Shown: positions 47,446 through 59,690 of the stretch, piece by piece
How positions within the stretch are numbered: position 1 is the stretch's first letter
Layout: each line of letters opens with the position of its first letter
Source: Paraescarpia echinospica
Lineage: Eukaryota; Annelida; Polychaeta; Sabellida; Siboglinidae
Length of the DNA stretch: 64,000 nucleotides
Direction of reading: 5' to 3'
NCBI GenBank assembly: GCA_020002185.1
Contig: CM034535.1
Location: forward strand, 68,980,318-69,044,317
Program-made: the position numbers and the translations under genes
Notes under the pieces: generated by a model
The model's input: only the letters and a program-made list of their open reading frames with translations
Database searches by the model: none
What the model was told of the DNA's origin: nothing

Positions 47446-48010
47446 TAATCTTTGATGTGGTACTTTGTCGAAAGCATTTTGATAATCTAAGTAGACAGTA
47501 TCTACTGGTGATCCCTCATCTTCCCACTTAGTGATGTCTTCCAAAAAACATAACATATTTGTTAAGCATGACCTCGCTTTAAAAAACCCATGTTGAGATG
47601 GGTTTATCAAGTTTAGTTTAACAAGAAAATCCACCATGTGATTTTTAATTATTCTTTCTAATAATTTGCAAATCACTTATGTTAAACTCACTGGTCTATA
47701 GTTCTCTGACTTGTTTCTCGAACCTTTTTTAAATAACGGTATAATGTTTGCCTCTTTCCATTCTAAAGGAACCACTCCCTCTTCTAATGACAAATTGTAA
47801 ACTGTTGCATGCGGTACGCTAATTTGTTTAATAGCCCTTATTTTCTTAGCTACCATTTCCGGGGTTACAATTAATTGTCCTAAATAGTCTGAATCTGCCC
47901 CCTTGAACTTAGCCTCTGGTACTGGCAACGAACTAATATTTTCCCTGGTAAACATTGAACTAAAGTACTCATTCGACTTGCTCGGTCTTGTCCATAGCAT
48001 ACGTAGTGTG
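47446..48010 (-). pseudogene. CR1-like LINE 5' fragment, copy
   Basis: Inverse of 8985-9549. It has several substitutions and a frameshift at about 47677 that splits the frame. Confidence 0.83.
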
Positions 48011-48239
48011 ACCATTCTAGAATCTTATATATATTTGTCTTGGTTTTTCTGATGGTCACGCGGTGACAGCTTCCCGAAGGCGTTCACTGTCACTGGTCAT
48101 ACTTGCAGTAACCTGCTCCCCACCCGCAGGGCGCCGAGAAGTGACGGCTTCCCGAAGGCGTTCACTGCCACTGGTCATACTACAAACGAAACACTACCCT
48201 TTGACCAACACGTGTCACAAATTGAACTCAGATCAACTA

Positions 48240-48667
48240 GTCAAGAGACGAGACTATGAACGAGACAAGAGACGAGACTACGGATGATACATCACAAGAG
48301 ATTACGGATGACACAACACACGAGAGTACGGACGAGACAAGAGACGAGACTATGACCGAGATATGTCACGAGACTACGGATGACACATCACACGAGACTA
48401 TGGCCGAGATATGTCACGAGACTACGGAAGACACGAGACTACGGATGACACATCACACGAGAGTACGGACGAGACCAGAGACGAGACTATGGATGACACA
48501 TCACACGAGAGTACCGACGAGACAAGAGCTATGCCACGAGACTACGGATAACACGTCACACGAGACTACGGACGACACATCACACGAGAGTACGGACGAG
48601 ACAAGAGATATGCCACGAGACTACGGATGACACATCACACGAGAGTACGGATGACACATCACACGAG
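48240..48667. repeat. 24-bp CGAGACTACGGATGACACAT array, right-half type
   Basis: Longer and more varied than 23691-23861. Units mix GAGAGTACGGACGAGACAAG and ATATGTCACGAGACTACGGA. Inverse copy at 58511-58945. Confidence 0.88.
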
Positions 48668-49196
48668 ATTCCACCGCTTCCACCACAATGGATAGGTTCA
48701 CATCGTGAGATTCCACCGCTTCCACCACAATTCCACCACAAAAGACGGGTTACCGTGTGAGATTCCACCGCTTCCACCACAATGGATAGGTTCACATCGT
48801 GAGATTCCACCGCTTCCACCACAATTCCACCACAATAGACAGGTTACCGTGTGAGATTCCACCGCTTCCACCACAATAGACGGGTTATCGCGTGAGATTC
48901 CACCGCTTCCACCACAATTCCACCACAATAGACGTGTTACCGTGTGAGATTCCACCGCTTCCACCACAATGGATAGGTTCACATCGTGAGATTCCACCGC
49001 TTCCACCACAATTCCACCACAATAGACGGGTTACCGTGTGAGATTCCACCGCTTCCACCACAATAGACGGGTTATCGCGTGAGATTCCACCGCTTCCACC
49101 ACAATTCCTCCACAATAGACGGGTTATCGCGTGAGATTCCACCGCTTCCACCACAACTCCACCACAATAGACGGGTTACTGTGTGAGATTCCATCA
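48668..49196. repeat. TTCCACCGCTTCCACCACAA array
   Basis: Units alternate TTCCACCGCTTCCACCACAA (with or without a second TTCCACCACAA) with cores AATAGACGGGTTATCGCGTG or AATGGATAGGTTCACATCGTG (20-mer shown in part), then AGA. It ends in the hairpin TTCCATC-aaaaa-GATGGAA. Inverse copy at 57975-58510. Confidence 0.9.
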
Positions 49197-49202
49197 AAAA
49201 GA

Positions 49203-50485
49203 TGGAACACAACATACACAACACACACAACACATACACAACACACACAACACACACAACACACACAACACACACACAACACACACACAACAAACACAAC
49301 ACACAAAACACACAACATACACAACACACACAACACATACAACACACACACAACACACACACACACACAACACACACACAACACACACAACACACACACA
49401 ACACACACAACACACACACAACATACACAACACACACAACACACACAACACACACAACACACACACACACACACAACACACACACAACACACAACATACA
49501 CAACACATACACAACACACACAACACACACAACACACACACACACACAACATACACAACACACAACATACACAACACACACACACAACACACAAGACACA
49601 ACACATACAACACACACACAACACAAACAACACACACACAACACACACAACACACACACACAACACACACAACACACACACACACAACACACAATACACA
49701 CACACACACCCCTACATACAACATACACAACTTACACAACATACACACAACACACACACACAACTTACACAACACACACACACACACAACACATACAACA
49801 CACACACAACATACACAGCATACACAACACACACAACATACACAACACACATACACAACACACAATTTACACAACACACATAACATACCCTACATACAAC
49901 ATACACCCAACACACAACACACACAACATGCACAACACACACACACAACACACACAACACACACAACACACAACACACACAATACACACACAACACACAC
50001 ACACACACAACACACAACACACACAACACACACAACACACAACACACACAATACACACACAACACACACACACAACACACAACACACACATCACACACAA
50101 TACACACACAACACACACACACACACACACAACACACAACACACACACAACACACACAACACACACACACACACACACACAACATACACAACACACACAC
50201 ACACACACACACAACATATACAACACACAACATACACAACACACAACACATACACAACACACACAACACACACAACACACACAACACACACACACACAAC
50301 AATCACAACACACAACATACACAACATACACAACACACAACCCATACAACACACACAACACAAACAACACACACAAAACACAACACACACAACACACACA
50401 ACACACACAACACACACAACACACACAACACACACACACAACACACACACACACACAACACCCACAACACACACACAACACACAT
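49203..50485. repeat. (ACACAAC)n-type microsatellite
   Basis: 1.28 kb of ACACACAAC variants with sparse TACACAAC and CCCTACATACAACATAC interruptions. The His/Thr and Cys/Val frames through it are artefacts of composition. Inverse copy at 56974-57968. Confidence 0.97.
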
Positions 50486-50499
50486 TAGGTTATTTGCTC

Positions 50500-51668
50500 C
50501 ATGTTAAACGTCAACTCGATGTATCGTAAAGACATAACGACATTTTGAGTATGAGGTGCCAAACATCACATACCTTCATGTCAAGAGACGATCATCTGTT
50601 CGGATTCACGTCCAATGAGGCAATCACAGGACTCGTATGAGGTATCGCTTCTTTTAATGGAAAACATATGTATATGAATTAGTCAGAGTATAGCCATCTA
50701 CCGATCATGATAGTTCTCTATTCGTTGACACACATAGTCGTTGGGAATAGCGGAAGCATAGAGGCCGCCATGTCAGGTCGCCATGACATTCAAATAACTT
50801 CCGGTACTACGTTACTTCCGGCGTAGCATCCCTAGTAGAGGCCGCCATGACAGTCAAGTGACTTCCGGTACCACGTCACTTCCGGCGTAGAGACCCCTAG
50901 TGGATAACCGGAGTACTACGCCAAACACTGCCATAGCAAGCGAATTTGAAAACTGCTATGACCGAAAACGACTATGCCAATAACAGGTAAGGACAACCAC
51001 CTGACAGGACTTCATTCAAAGAGGTGACCATCACGGTTTCCGACGCCTCTCAACGGACACCATTGTAATTAGTCAGAGTATTGCCATCTACCGGCCATGA
51101 TAGGTCTCTATTCGTTGACACACTTCCGGGAACACCGGAAGCGTAGAGTCCGCCATGACAGTCAAGTAACTTCCGGTGCGACGTCACTTCCGACGTGCCG
51201 TCCCTAGTAGAGGCTGCCATGACAGTCAAGTAACTTCCGGTACGACGTCACTTCCGGTGTAGCGCCCCCTAGTGGATAATGTCAGAGTATTGCCATCTAC
51301 TGGCCATGATAGATCTCTATTCGTTGATACACTTCCGGGAACACCGGAAGCGTAGAGGCCGCCATGACAGTCAAGTAACTTCCGGTGCGACGTCACTTCC
51401 GACGTAGCGTCCCTGGTAGAGGCTGCCATGACAGTCAAGTAACTTCCGGTACGACGTCACTTCCGTCGTAGCGCCCCCTAGCGGATAATCGGACTTCCGT
51501 CGTAGCGCCCCCTAGCGGATAATCGGAGTACTATGTCACATGGTGGCGCCATCTAGCGGTTAAAAATATATAATTAGGTTAGCTAGAGAAAAAAAGTTGG
51601 GGTTAACCTGGCGAAAATGTTTACAACCACCAAAGTGGTTGTATAAATTTTCTGAAAATGTTGTGTTT
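50500..51668. repeat. X motif array (right half, inverse) and centre block
   Basis: The ETS/CRE/YY1/CTCF-like array in reverse, with a duplicated CTTCCGTCGTAGCGCCCCCT piece at 51450-51510. It ends with the ATTTTCTGAAAATGTTGTGTTT centre sequence (part shown). Confidence 0.88.
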
Positions 51669-51799
51669 CGCCACTAGCTAGAGAAAAAAAGTTGGGGTTA
51701 ACCTCGCGAAAATTTTATGTTTTTGTCCCAGAGGGACAAAAACATAAAATTTTCGCGAGGTTAACCCCAACTTTTTTTCTCTAGCTAGTGGCGAAACAC
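51663..51799. repeat. 137-bp perfect palindrome
   Basis: A 67-bp stem with no mismatch and a 3-nt AGA loop centred at 51731; the outer stem ends are GTGTTTCGCCAC / GTGGCGAAACAC. It marks the switch from reversed right-half X sequence to forward left-half X sequence. Confidence 0.95.
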
Positions 51800-53114
51800 T
51801 ATGAAACAAATTGTTTCTGACAGTAACGGAAGGTGACCTGTAAATAACTTTCTTTTGTCTTGTACACGATTAAACTTTGCAAGACTCGGTATCAATGTAT
51901 AATCTCTGGTTCTTGTAGTTATGGAGTGTGACATGTAAATACGTTTGTGTTGTAATAAACTGTGCAAACCTCATATTGTGTCTTTTTCATAGTGTAATGC
52001 AAAGCATATGTTGGGAACCATACTAATAGTCCTACACATCACAAGTATGTCTGTGTAGTTCAGTACAGATATGTTAACCACTTATGTCTGTGTAGTTCAG
52101 TACAGATACGTTAACCACTTATGTCTGTGTAGTGCAGTACAGTTATGTTAACCACTTATGTCTGTGTAGTTCAGTACAGAGATGTTAATGTACTCAGACC
52201 AACTAGTGGTGCAAACGAAACACTATGCTTTGACCAACACACGACACGAATCGAACTCAGACCAACTAGTTGCGTAAACGAAACAGAAACTTAACCGATT
52301 ACGCTGCACAAATTGAACTCAGATCAACTAGTTACGCAAACGAAACACTACACTTTGACCAACAAGTGTCACAAATTGAACTCAGATCAACTAGTCACGC
52401 AAACGAAACACTATGCTTTGACCAACACGCTGAACGAAACTACGGATGACACATCACACGAGACTACGGATGACACATCACGCGAGATTACTGACGAGAC
52501 AAGAGACGAGACTATGACCGAGATATGTCACGAGACTACGGATGACACATCACACGAGACTTCGGATGACACATCACACGAGACTACGGATGGCACATCT
52601 GAATAGACGTGTTATCGCGTGATATCTCTCAAAATGGAGCAAAGCAAAGCAAATAGACGGGTTACCAAAGCAAAGCAAAGCAAAGCAAATAGACGGGTTA
52701 CCAAAGCAAAGCAAAGCAAATAGACGGGTTATTAAAGCAAAGCAAAGCAAATAGACGGGTTATCAAAGCAAAGCAAAGCAAATAGACGTGTTATCGCGTG
52801 AGATTTGCTTCAAAAGGAAACAAAGCAAAGCAAATAGACGTGTTATCGCGTGAGATTTGCTTCAAAGGGAAGCAAAGCAAAGCAAATAGACGTGTTATCA
52901 AAAGCAAAGCAAAGCAAATAGACGGGTTATCAAAGCAAAGCAAAGCAAATAGTCGGGTTATCAAAGCAAACCAAAGCAAATAGACGGGTTATCAAAGCAA
53001 AGCAAAGCAAATAGACGGGTTATCAAAGCAAAGCAAAGCATATAGACAGGTTATCGCGCATTTCATCTAGTGGTTCATTTCGTTGTTTGCATTTGAACAG
53101 TAAACACCTCCATC
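51800..53114. repeat. Third copy of the gene 1 3' UTR and X minisatellites
   Basis: Follows 25737 onward: 3' UTR with AATAAA near 51955, the 39-, 66- and 24-bp arrays, then the CAAAGCAAAG array up to gene 2. The array variants match the right palindrome arm rather than the left. Confidence 0.9.
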
Positions 53115-54233
53115 ATGAGCTTATCTACTGTTCTACTGGCTGCCAACATGCCCACACCATCACCGTCCTTGGCACCTTTCCGATGCCCAGATTGCAAGAT
53201 ATATTTTACACGTAGGAACAACTGGAAAAGTCACATTGCTCACAATCGCTGTAGGCCATCGACAAACACTACGACGACAAGCACTACATTGTTCAATTCA
53301 CTTGCCTCGGTGCCTACTTCGACATCTGTGTCTCTGGCCCCAGCAACAAGCTCGACATTCTCGTCTCCAACTCAGGTGCCCACTATGACACATGTACCTA
53401 CGGTTCCTTCAACAAACTCGACATTACAGTCTCCATCTCAGGTGACCATGGAGTATACAAAGAAGATGGCGCTGGTCGATCCACGTATTTTGGAAAACAT
53501 TCAACAACAACGTCCTTCTCCGGCTAATCCTATCGAAGGGGTTTTGCAACGACTCGACAATGAAATGCTAGACATATTAGAACGAAGCGATATATACGAG
53601 AGGGAAAAGGTTGTGTTGTATAACCAGGTATTGAGTCGATACAACGATCTTTCCAACAAACGTATGCAAGAACCCGTGCGTGTGGTCGTCGAAAAAATTC
53701 CCAGTGAAGAGAAAAACAAAGTACAACCTGCTAACAAAAATGAAGTCGTCGAAAAGGAGAGTATCGAAAACGAAATCATCGACAGCGTTCCAAAAACTAT
53801 GAAGCAGAAAGCACGAAGACTACTCGATAAAATGAAAGGTGCCGTAAGTTGGAACGATCGTGGCGAGATGATGTGCAGAAACAAGGCGGTTCCCGGAAGT
53901 AATATCGTGGACCTTGTGAATGACGTGTTGAGAAAACGGAAGTCGTTTGAACCGGTGGGATGGGAAACCTTTGCTCGTGGTCTCAAGGACGTCAACACGC
54001 CAATGGATTTAGTTGGGAACTCAGATCGTTGGATTTATATGCAGACAACATCAGTGGACGATGACATATCAAAGGAAACCAGCATTCCGTTTGACAGTGG
54101 TCGTCGTCGACATCGTAGACGACCTGCGTCGTCGCGGCGCAGGAACAGTGCACAAGAGATATCATATGTGAAATATTCAAATAAAAATCGTGTTTATGCT
54201 ATGGATGAGTGTGTTTGTTTTTCGTTTTCATAG
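53115..54233 (+). CDS. X gene 2, third copy (372 aa)
   Basis: Full-length, no breaks. Thr at residue 81 as in the 31500-32618 copy. It is followed by the same internal AATAAA and the same motif array. This is the copy that leads without rearrangement into the right half of X, so it may be the native one. Confidence 0.87.
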   Translation: MSLSTVLLAANMPTPSPSLAPFRCPDCKIYFTRRNNWKSHIAHNRCRPSTNTTTTSTTLFNSLASVPTSTSVSLAPATSSTFSSPTQVPTMTHVPTVPSTNSTLQSPSQVTMEYTKKMALVDPRILENIQQQRPSPANPIEGVLQRLDNEMLDILERSDIYEREKVVLYNQVLSRYNDLSNKRMQEPVRVVVEKIPSEEKNKVQPANKNEVVEKESIENEIIDSVPKTMKQKARRLLDKMKGAVSWNDRGEMMCRNKAVPGSNIVDLVNDVLRKRKSFEPVGWETFARGLKDVNTPMDLVGNSDRWIYMQTTSVDDDISKETSIPFDSGRRRHRRRPASSRRRNSAQEISYVKYSNKNRVYAMDECVCFSFS

Positions 54234-55788
54234 TCACGTGACTTCCCTTAGCACAAAAACTGTGCGCGTTCATGAGATAGGCGACATCCGACACCACTCA
54301 ACGGACACCAATGTAATTAGTCAGAGTATTACCATCTACCGAACATGATAGTTCTCTATTCGTTGACACACATATTCGTTGGGAATAGCGGAAGCGTAGA
54401 GGCCGTCATGTCAGGTCGCCATGACATTCAAATAACTTCCGGTACTACGTTACTTCCGGCGTAGCGTCCCTAGTAGAGGCCGCCATGAGAGTCAAGTGAC
54501 TTCCGGTACTACGTCACTTCCGGCGTAGAGACAGCTAGTGGATAATCGGAGTACTACGTCACACACTGCCATAGCAAGCGAATTTGAAAACTGCTACGAT
54601 CGAAAACGACTATGTCAATAACATGTAAGGACAACCACCTGACAGGACTTCATTCAATGAGGTGCCAAACATCACATACCTTCATGTCAAGAGACGATCA
54701 TCTGTTCGGATTCACGTCCAACGAGGCGACCATAGGACTCGTATGAGGTATCGCTTCTTTTAAGGGAAAACATATGTATATGAAGCAGCCGTCTTTTCAA
54801 CGTAACAATTCCATATTTTCAAACAGTGCGACCGACCAGATACGATACGACCTTCTCGAGAGTCGAAAAAGGAAAGACCAGAATCGTTGGAAGCACGGTA
54901 TATACACTAGTTTTCGGCGTGATCTCATTTGCATAATCAATCAGACCGAACGTACATCACGTGACTTCCCTTAACACAAAAACTGTGCACGTTCATGAGA
55001 CAGGCGACATCTGATGGCCCCAACGGATAGCAATGTAACTACTCAGAATAACGCCAACTACCGGCCATGATAGAACTCTATTCGTTGACACACTTCCGGG
55101 AATACCGGAAGCATAGAGGCCGCCATGACAGTCAAGTAACTTCCGGTGCGACGTCACTTCCGACTTGTCGTCCCTAGTAGAGGCTGCCATGACAGTCAAG
55201 TAACTTCCGGTACGACGTCATTTCCATTGTAGCGCCCCCTAGCGGATAATCGGAGTACTACGTCACATGGTGGCGTCATCTAGCGGTTAAAAATATATAA
55301 TTAGGTTAGCTAGAGAAAAAAAAAGTTGGGGTTAACCTCGCGAAAATTTAATGTTTTTGTCGTCACTTCCGACGTGCCGTCCCTAGTAGAGGCTGCCATG
55401 ACAGTCAAGTAACTTCCGGTACGACGTCACTTCCGGTGTAGCGCCCCCTAGTGGATAATGTCAGAGTATTGCCATCTACTGGCCATGATATATCTCTATT
55501 CGTTGATATACTTCCGGGAACACCGGAAGCGTAGAGGCCGCCATGACAGTCAAGTAACTTCAGGTGCGACGTCACTTCCGACGTAGCGTCCCTAGTAGAG
55601 GCTGCTATGACAGTCAAGTAACTTCCGGTACGACGTCACTTCCGTCGTAGCGCCCCTAGCGGATAATCGGAGTACTATGTCACATGGTGGCGCCATCTAG
55701 CGGTTAAAAATATCTAATTAGGTTAGCTAGAGAAAAAAAGTTGGGGTTAACCTCGCGAAAATTTTATGTTTTTGTCCCAGAGGGACAA
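54234..55788. repeat. X motif array, third copy
   Basis: Direct copy of 28366-29924 (offset 25868), ending in the GTTTTTGTCCC hairpin of the X centre. Confidence 0.9.
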
Positions 55789-58700
55789 AAACACAACATT
55801 TTCAGAAAATTTATACAACCACTTTGGTGGTTGTAAACATTTTCGCCAGGTTAACCCCAACTTTTTTTCTCTAGCTAACCTAATTATATATTTTTAACCG
55901 CTAGATGGCGCCACCATGTGACATAGTACTCCGATTATCCGCTAGGGGGCGCTACGACGGAAGTCCGATTATCCGCTAGGGGGCGCTACGACGGAAGTGA
56001 CGTCGTACCGGAAGTTACTTGACTGTCATGGCAGCCTCTACCAGGGACGCTACGTCGGAAGTGACGTCGCACCGGAAGTTACTTGACTGTCATGGCGGCC
56101 TCTACGCTTCCGGTGTTCCCGGAAGTGTATCAACGAATAGAGATCTATCATGGCCAGTAGATGGCAATACTCTGACATTATCCACTAGGGGGCGCTACAC
56201 CGGAAGTGACGTCGTACCGGAAGTTACTTGACTGTCATGGCAGCCTCTACTAGGGACGGCACGTCGGAAGTGACGTCGCACCGGAAGTTACTTGACTGTC
56301 ATGGCGGACTCTACGCTTCCGGTGTTCCCGGAAGTGTGTCAACGAATAGAGACCTATCATGGCCGGTAGATGGCAATACTCTGACTAATTACAATGGTGT
56401 CCGTTGAGAGGCGTCGGAAACCGTGATGGTCACCTCTTTGAATGAAGTCCTGTCAGGTGGTTGTCCTTACCTGTTATTGGCATAGTCGTTTTCGGTCATA
56501 GCAGTTTTCAAATTCGCTTGCTATGGCAGTGTTTGGCGTAGTACTCCGGTTATCCACTAGGGGTCTCTACGCCGGAAGTGACGTGGTACCGGAAGTCACT
56601 TGACTGTCATGGCGGCCTCTACTAGGGATGCTACGCCGGAAGTAACGTAGTACCGGAAGTTATTTGAATGTCATGGCGACCTGACATGGCGGCCTCTACG
56701 CTTCCGCTATTCCCAACGACTATGTGTGTCAACGAATAGAGAACTATCATGATCGGTAGATGGCTATACTCTGACTAATTCATATACATATGTTTTCCAT
56801 TAAAAGAAGCGATACCTCATACGAGTCCTGTGATTGCCTCATTGGACGTGAATCCGAACAGATGATCGTCTCTTGACATGAAGGTATGTGATGTTTGGCA
56901 CCTCATACTCAAAATGTCGTTATGTCTTTACGATACATCGAGTTGACGTTTAACATGGAGCAAATAACCTAATGTGTGTTGTGTGTGTTGTGTGTGTTGT
57001 GTGTGTTGTGTGTGTTGTGTGTGTGTGTGTGTGTGTTGTGTGTGTGTTGTGTGTGTTGTGTGTGTTGTGTGTGTTGTGTGTGTTGTGTGTGTTGTGTGTG
57101 TATTGTGTGTGTTGTGTGTTGTGTGTTGTGTGTGTTGTGTGTGTTGTGTGTTGTGTGTGTGTGTGTGTTGTGTGTGTATTGTGTGTGTTGTGTGTTGTGT
57201 GTGTTGTGTGTGTTGTGTGTGTGTGTGTGTGTTGTGTATGTTGTGTGTGTTGTGTGTTGGGTGTATGTTGTATGTAGGGTATGTTATGTGTGTTGTGTAA
57301 ATTGTGTGTTGTGTATGTGTGTTGTGTATGTTGTGTGTGTTGTGTATGCTGTGTATGTTGTGTGTGTGTTGTATGTGTTGTGTGTGTGTGTGTGTTGTGT
57401 AAGTTGTGTGTGTGTGTTGTGTGTATGTTGTGTAAGTTGTGTATGTTGTATGTAGGGGTGTGTGTGTGTGTATTGTGTGTTGTGTGTGTGTGTTGTGTGT
57501 GTTGTGTGTGTTGTGTGTGTGTGTTGTGTGTGTTGTGTGTGTGTGTTGTTTGTGTTGTGTGTGTGTTGTATGTGTTGTGTCTTGTGTGTTGTGTGTGTGT
57601 GTTGTGTATGTTGTGTGTTGTGTATGTTGTGTGTGTGTGTGTGTTGTGTGTGTTGTGTGTGTTGTGTATGTGTTGTGTATGTTGTGTGTTGTGTGTGTGT
57701 TGTGTGTGTGTGTGTGTGTTGTGTGTGTTGTGTGTTTTGTGTGTCTTGTGTATGTTGTGTGTGTGTTGTGTGTGTTGTGTGTGTATTGTGTGTGTTGTGT
57801 GTGTGTTGTGTGTGTGTGTGTGTTGTGTGTGTGTTGTATGTGTTGTGTGTGTTGTGTATGTTGTGTGTTTTGTGTGTTGTGTTTGTTGTGTGTGTGTTGT
57901 GTGTGTGTTGTGTGTGTTGTGTGTGTTGTGTGTGTTGTGTATGTGTTGTGTGTGTTGTGTATGTTGTGTTCCATCTTTTTGATGGAATCTCACACAGTAA
58001 CCCGTCTATTGTGGTGGAGTTGTGGTGGAAGCGGTGGAATCTCACGCGATAACCCGTCTATTGTGGAGGAATTGTGGTGGAAGCGGTGGAATCTCACGCG
58101 ATAACCCGTCTATTGTGGTGGAAGCGGTGGAATCTCACACGGTAACCCGTCTATTGTGGTGGAATTGTGGTGGAAGCGGTGGAATCTCACGATGTGAACC
58201 TATCCATTGTGGTGGAAGCGGTGGAATCTCACACGGTAACCCGTCTATTGTGGTGGAATTGTGGTGGAAGCGGTGGAATCTCACGCGATAACCCGTCTAT
58301 TGTGGTGGAAGCGGTGGAATCTCACACGGTAACCTGTCTATTGTGGTGGAATTGTGGTGGAAGCGGTGGAATCTCACGATGTGAACCTATCCATTGTGGT
58401 GGAAGCGGTGGAATCTCACACGGTAACCCGTCTTTTGTGGTGGAATTGTGGTGGAAGCGGTGGAATCTCACGATGTGAACCTATCCATTGTGGTGGAAGC
58501 GGTGGAATCTCGTGTGATGTGTCATCCGTACTCTCGTGTGATGTGTCATCCGTAGTCTCGTGGCATATCTCTTGTCTCGTCCGTACTCTCGTGTGATGTG
58601 TCGTCCGTAGTCTCGTGTGACGTGTTATCCGTAGTCTCGTGGCATAGCTCTTGTCTCGTCGGTACTCTCGTGTGATGTGTCATCCATAGTCTCGTCTCTG

Positions 58701-58995
58701 GTCTCGTCCGTACTCTCGTGTGATGTGTCATCCGTAGTCTCGTGTCTTCCGTAGTCTCGTGACATATCTCGGCCATAGTCTCGTGTGATGTGTCATCCGT
58801 AGTCTCGTGACATATCTCGGTCATAGTCTCGTCTCTTGTCTCGTCCGTACTCTCGTGTGTTGTGTCATCCGTAATCTCTTGTGATGTATCATCCGTAGTC
58901 TCGTCTCTTGTCTCGTTCATAGTCTCGTCTCTTGACTAGTTGATCTGAGTTCAATTTGTGACACGTGTTGGTCAAAGGGTAGTGTTTCGTTTGTA
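55789..58995. repeat. Second inverted repeat, right arm (native right half of X)
   Basis: Contains the motif array (to about 56930), microsatellite (56974-57968), TTCCACCGCTTCCACCACAA array in reverse (57975-58510) and 24-bp array (58511-58945). It continues without a break into the right end of X. Confidence 0.92.
56974..57968. repeat. (GTTGTGTGT)n microsatellite
   Basis: Inverse of 49203-50485 but about 290 bp shorter. No gene. Confidence 0.96.
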
Positions 58996-59260
58996 CAACT
59001 CGTGTCTATAGATCAATTCGTTCAGCGTTTTGGTCAAAGCATAGTGTTTCGTTTGCGTGACTAGTTGATCTGAGTTGAATTTGTGCAGTGTAATCGGTTA
59101 AGTTTCTGTTTCGTTTACGTAACTAGTTGGTCTGAGTTCAATTCGTGCAGCGTAATCGGTTAAGTTTCTGTTTCGTTTACGCAACTAGTTGGTCTGAGTT
59201 CGATTCGTGCCGTGTGTTGGTCAAAGCATAGTGTTTCGTTTGCACCACTAGTTGGTCTGA
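58946..59260. repeat. 66-bp ACTAGT-family array at the X right side
   Basis: About four inverse units equivalent to 23451-23690, with variants such as CAACTCGTGTCTATAGATCA. Confidence 0.87.
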
Positions 59261-59690
59261 GTACATTAACATCTCTGTACTGAACTACACAGACATAAGT
59301 GGTTAACATAACTGTACTGAACTACACAGACATAAGTGGTTACCGTATCTGTACTGAACTACACATAGACATAAGTGGTTAACGTATCTGTACTGAACTA
59401 CACACACAGACATAACTTGTTAACGTATCTGTACTGAACTACACAGATACATAAGTGGTTAACATATCTGTACTGAACTACACAGACATAAGTGGTTACC
59501 GTATCTGTACTGAACTACACATAGACATAAGTGGTTAACATATCTGTACTGAACTACACAGACATAAGTGGTTAACGTATCTGTACTGAACTATACACAC
59601 ACAGACTTAACTTGTTAACGTATCTGTACTGAACTACACAGATACATAAGTGGTTAACATATCTGTACTGAACTACACAGACATACTTGT
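59261..59690. repeat. Expanded 39-bp GTTAAC-family array
   Basis: About eleven inverse units of TAAGTGGTTAACATATCTGT + ACTGAACTACACAGACA, versus four in the left half. Some units carry ACACATAGACA or ACACACACAGAC variants. Confidence 0.9.

Larger units (their letters stand above)
29971..48181. repeat. Right arm of the giant palindrome
   Basis: Reverse complement of 8814-29894. It passes back through the left half of X, out of X at 36162, through Gypsy 5' (36163-39323), hAT (39324-41047) and host flank with the Tc1, LINE and pogo copies. It ends at 48181, where sequence switches to X right-half repeats with about 1 bp of shared sequence. Confidence 0.95.
48181..51668. repeat. Second inverted repeat, left arm
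   Basis: Reverse complement of 55789-58995 (coordinate sums 107176 outside, 107457 inside). It contains the right-half arrays of X in reverse. The 281-bp length difference lies mainly in the AC-rich microsatellite. Confidence 0.93.

Noticed and set aside
48256..48630. Acidic DETTDDTSHE repeat protein
   Set aside because: The 24-bp unit keeps frames open by length alone; other copies break the frame and no promoter or splice context is seen.
49183..50529. Long His/Thr-rich and Cys/Val-rich reading frames (also 56928-58104)
   Set aside because: All frames of an ACACAAC microsatellite are open; there are no start context, domains or codon signal.
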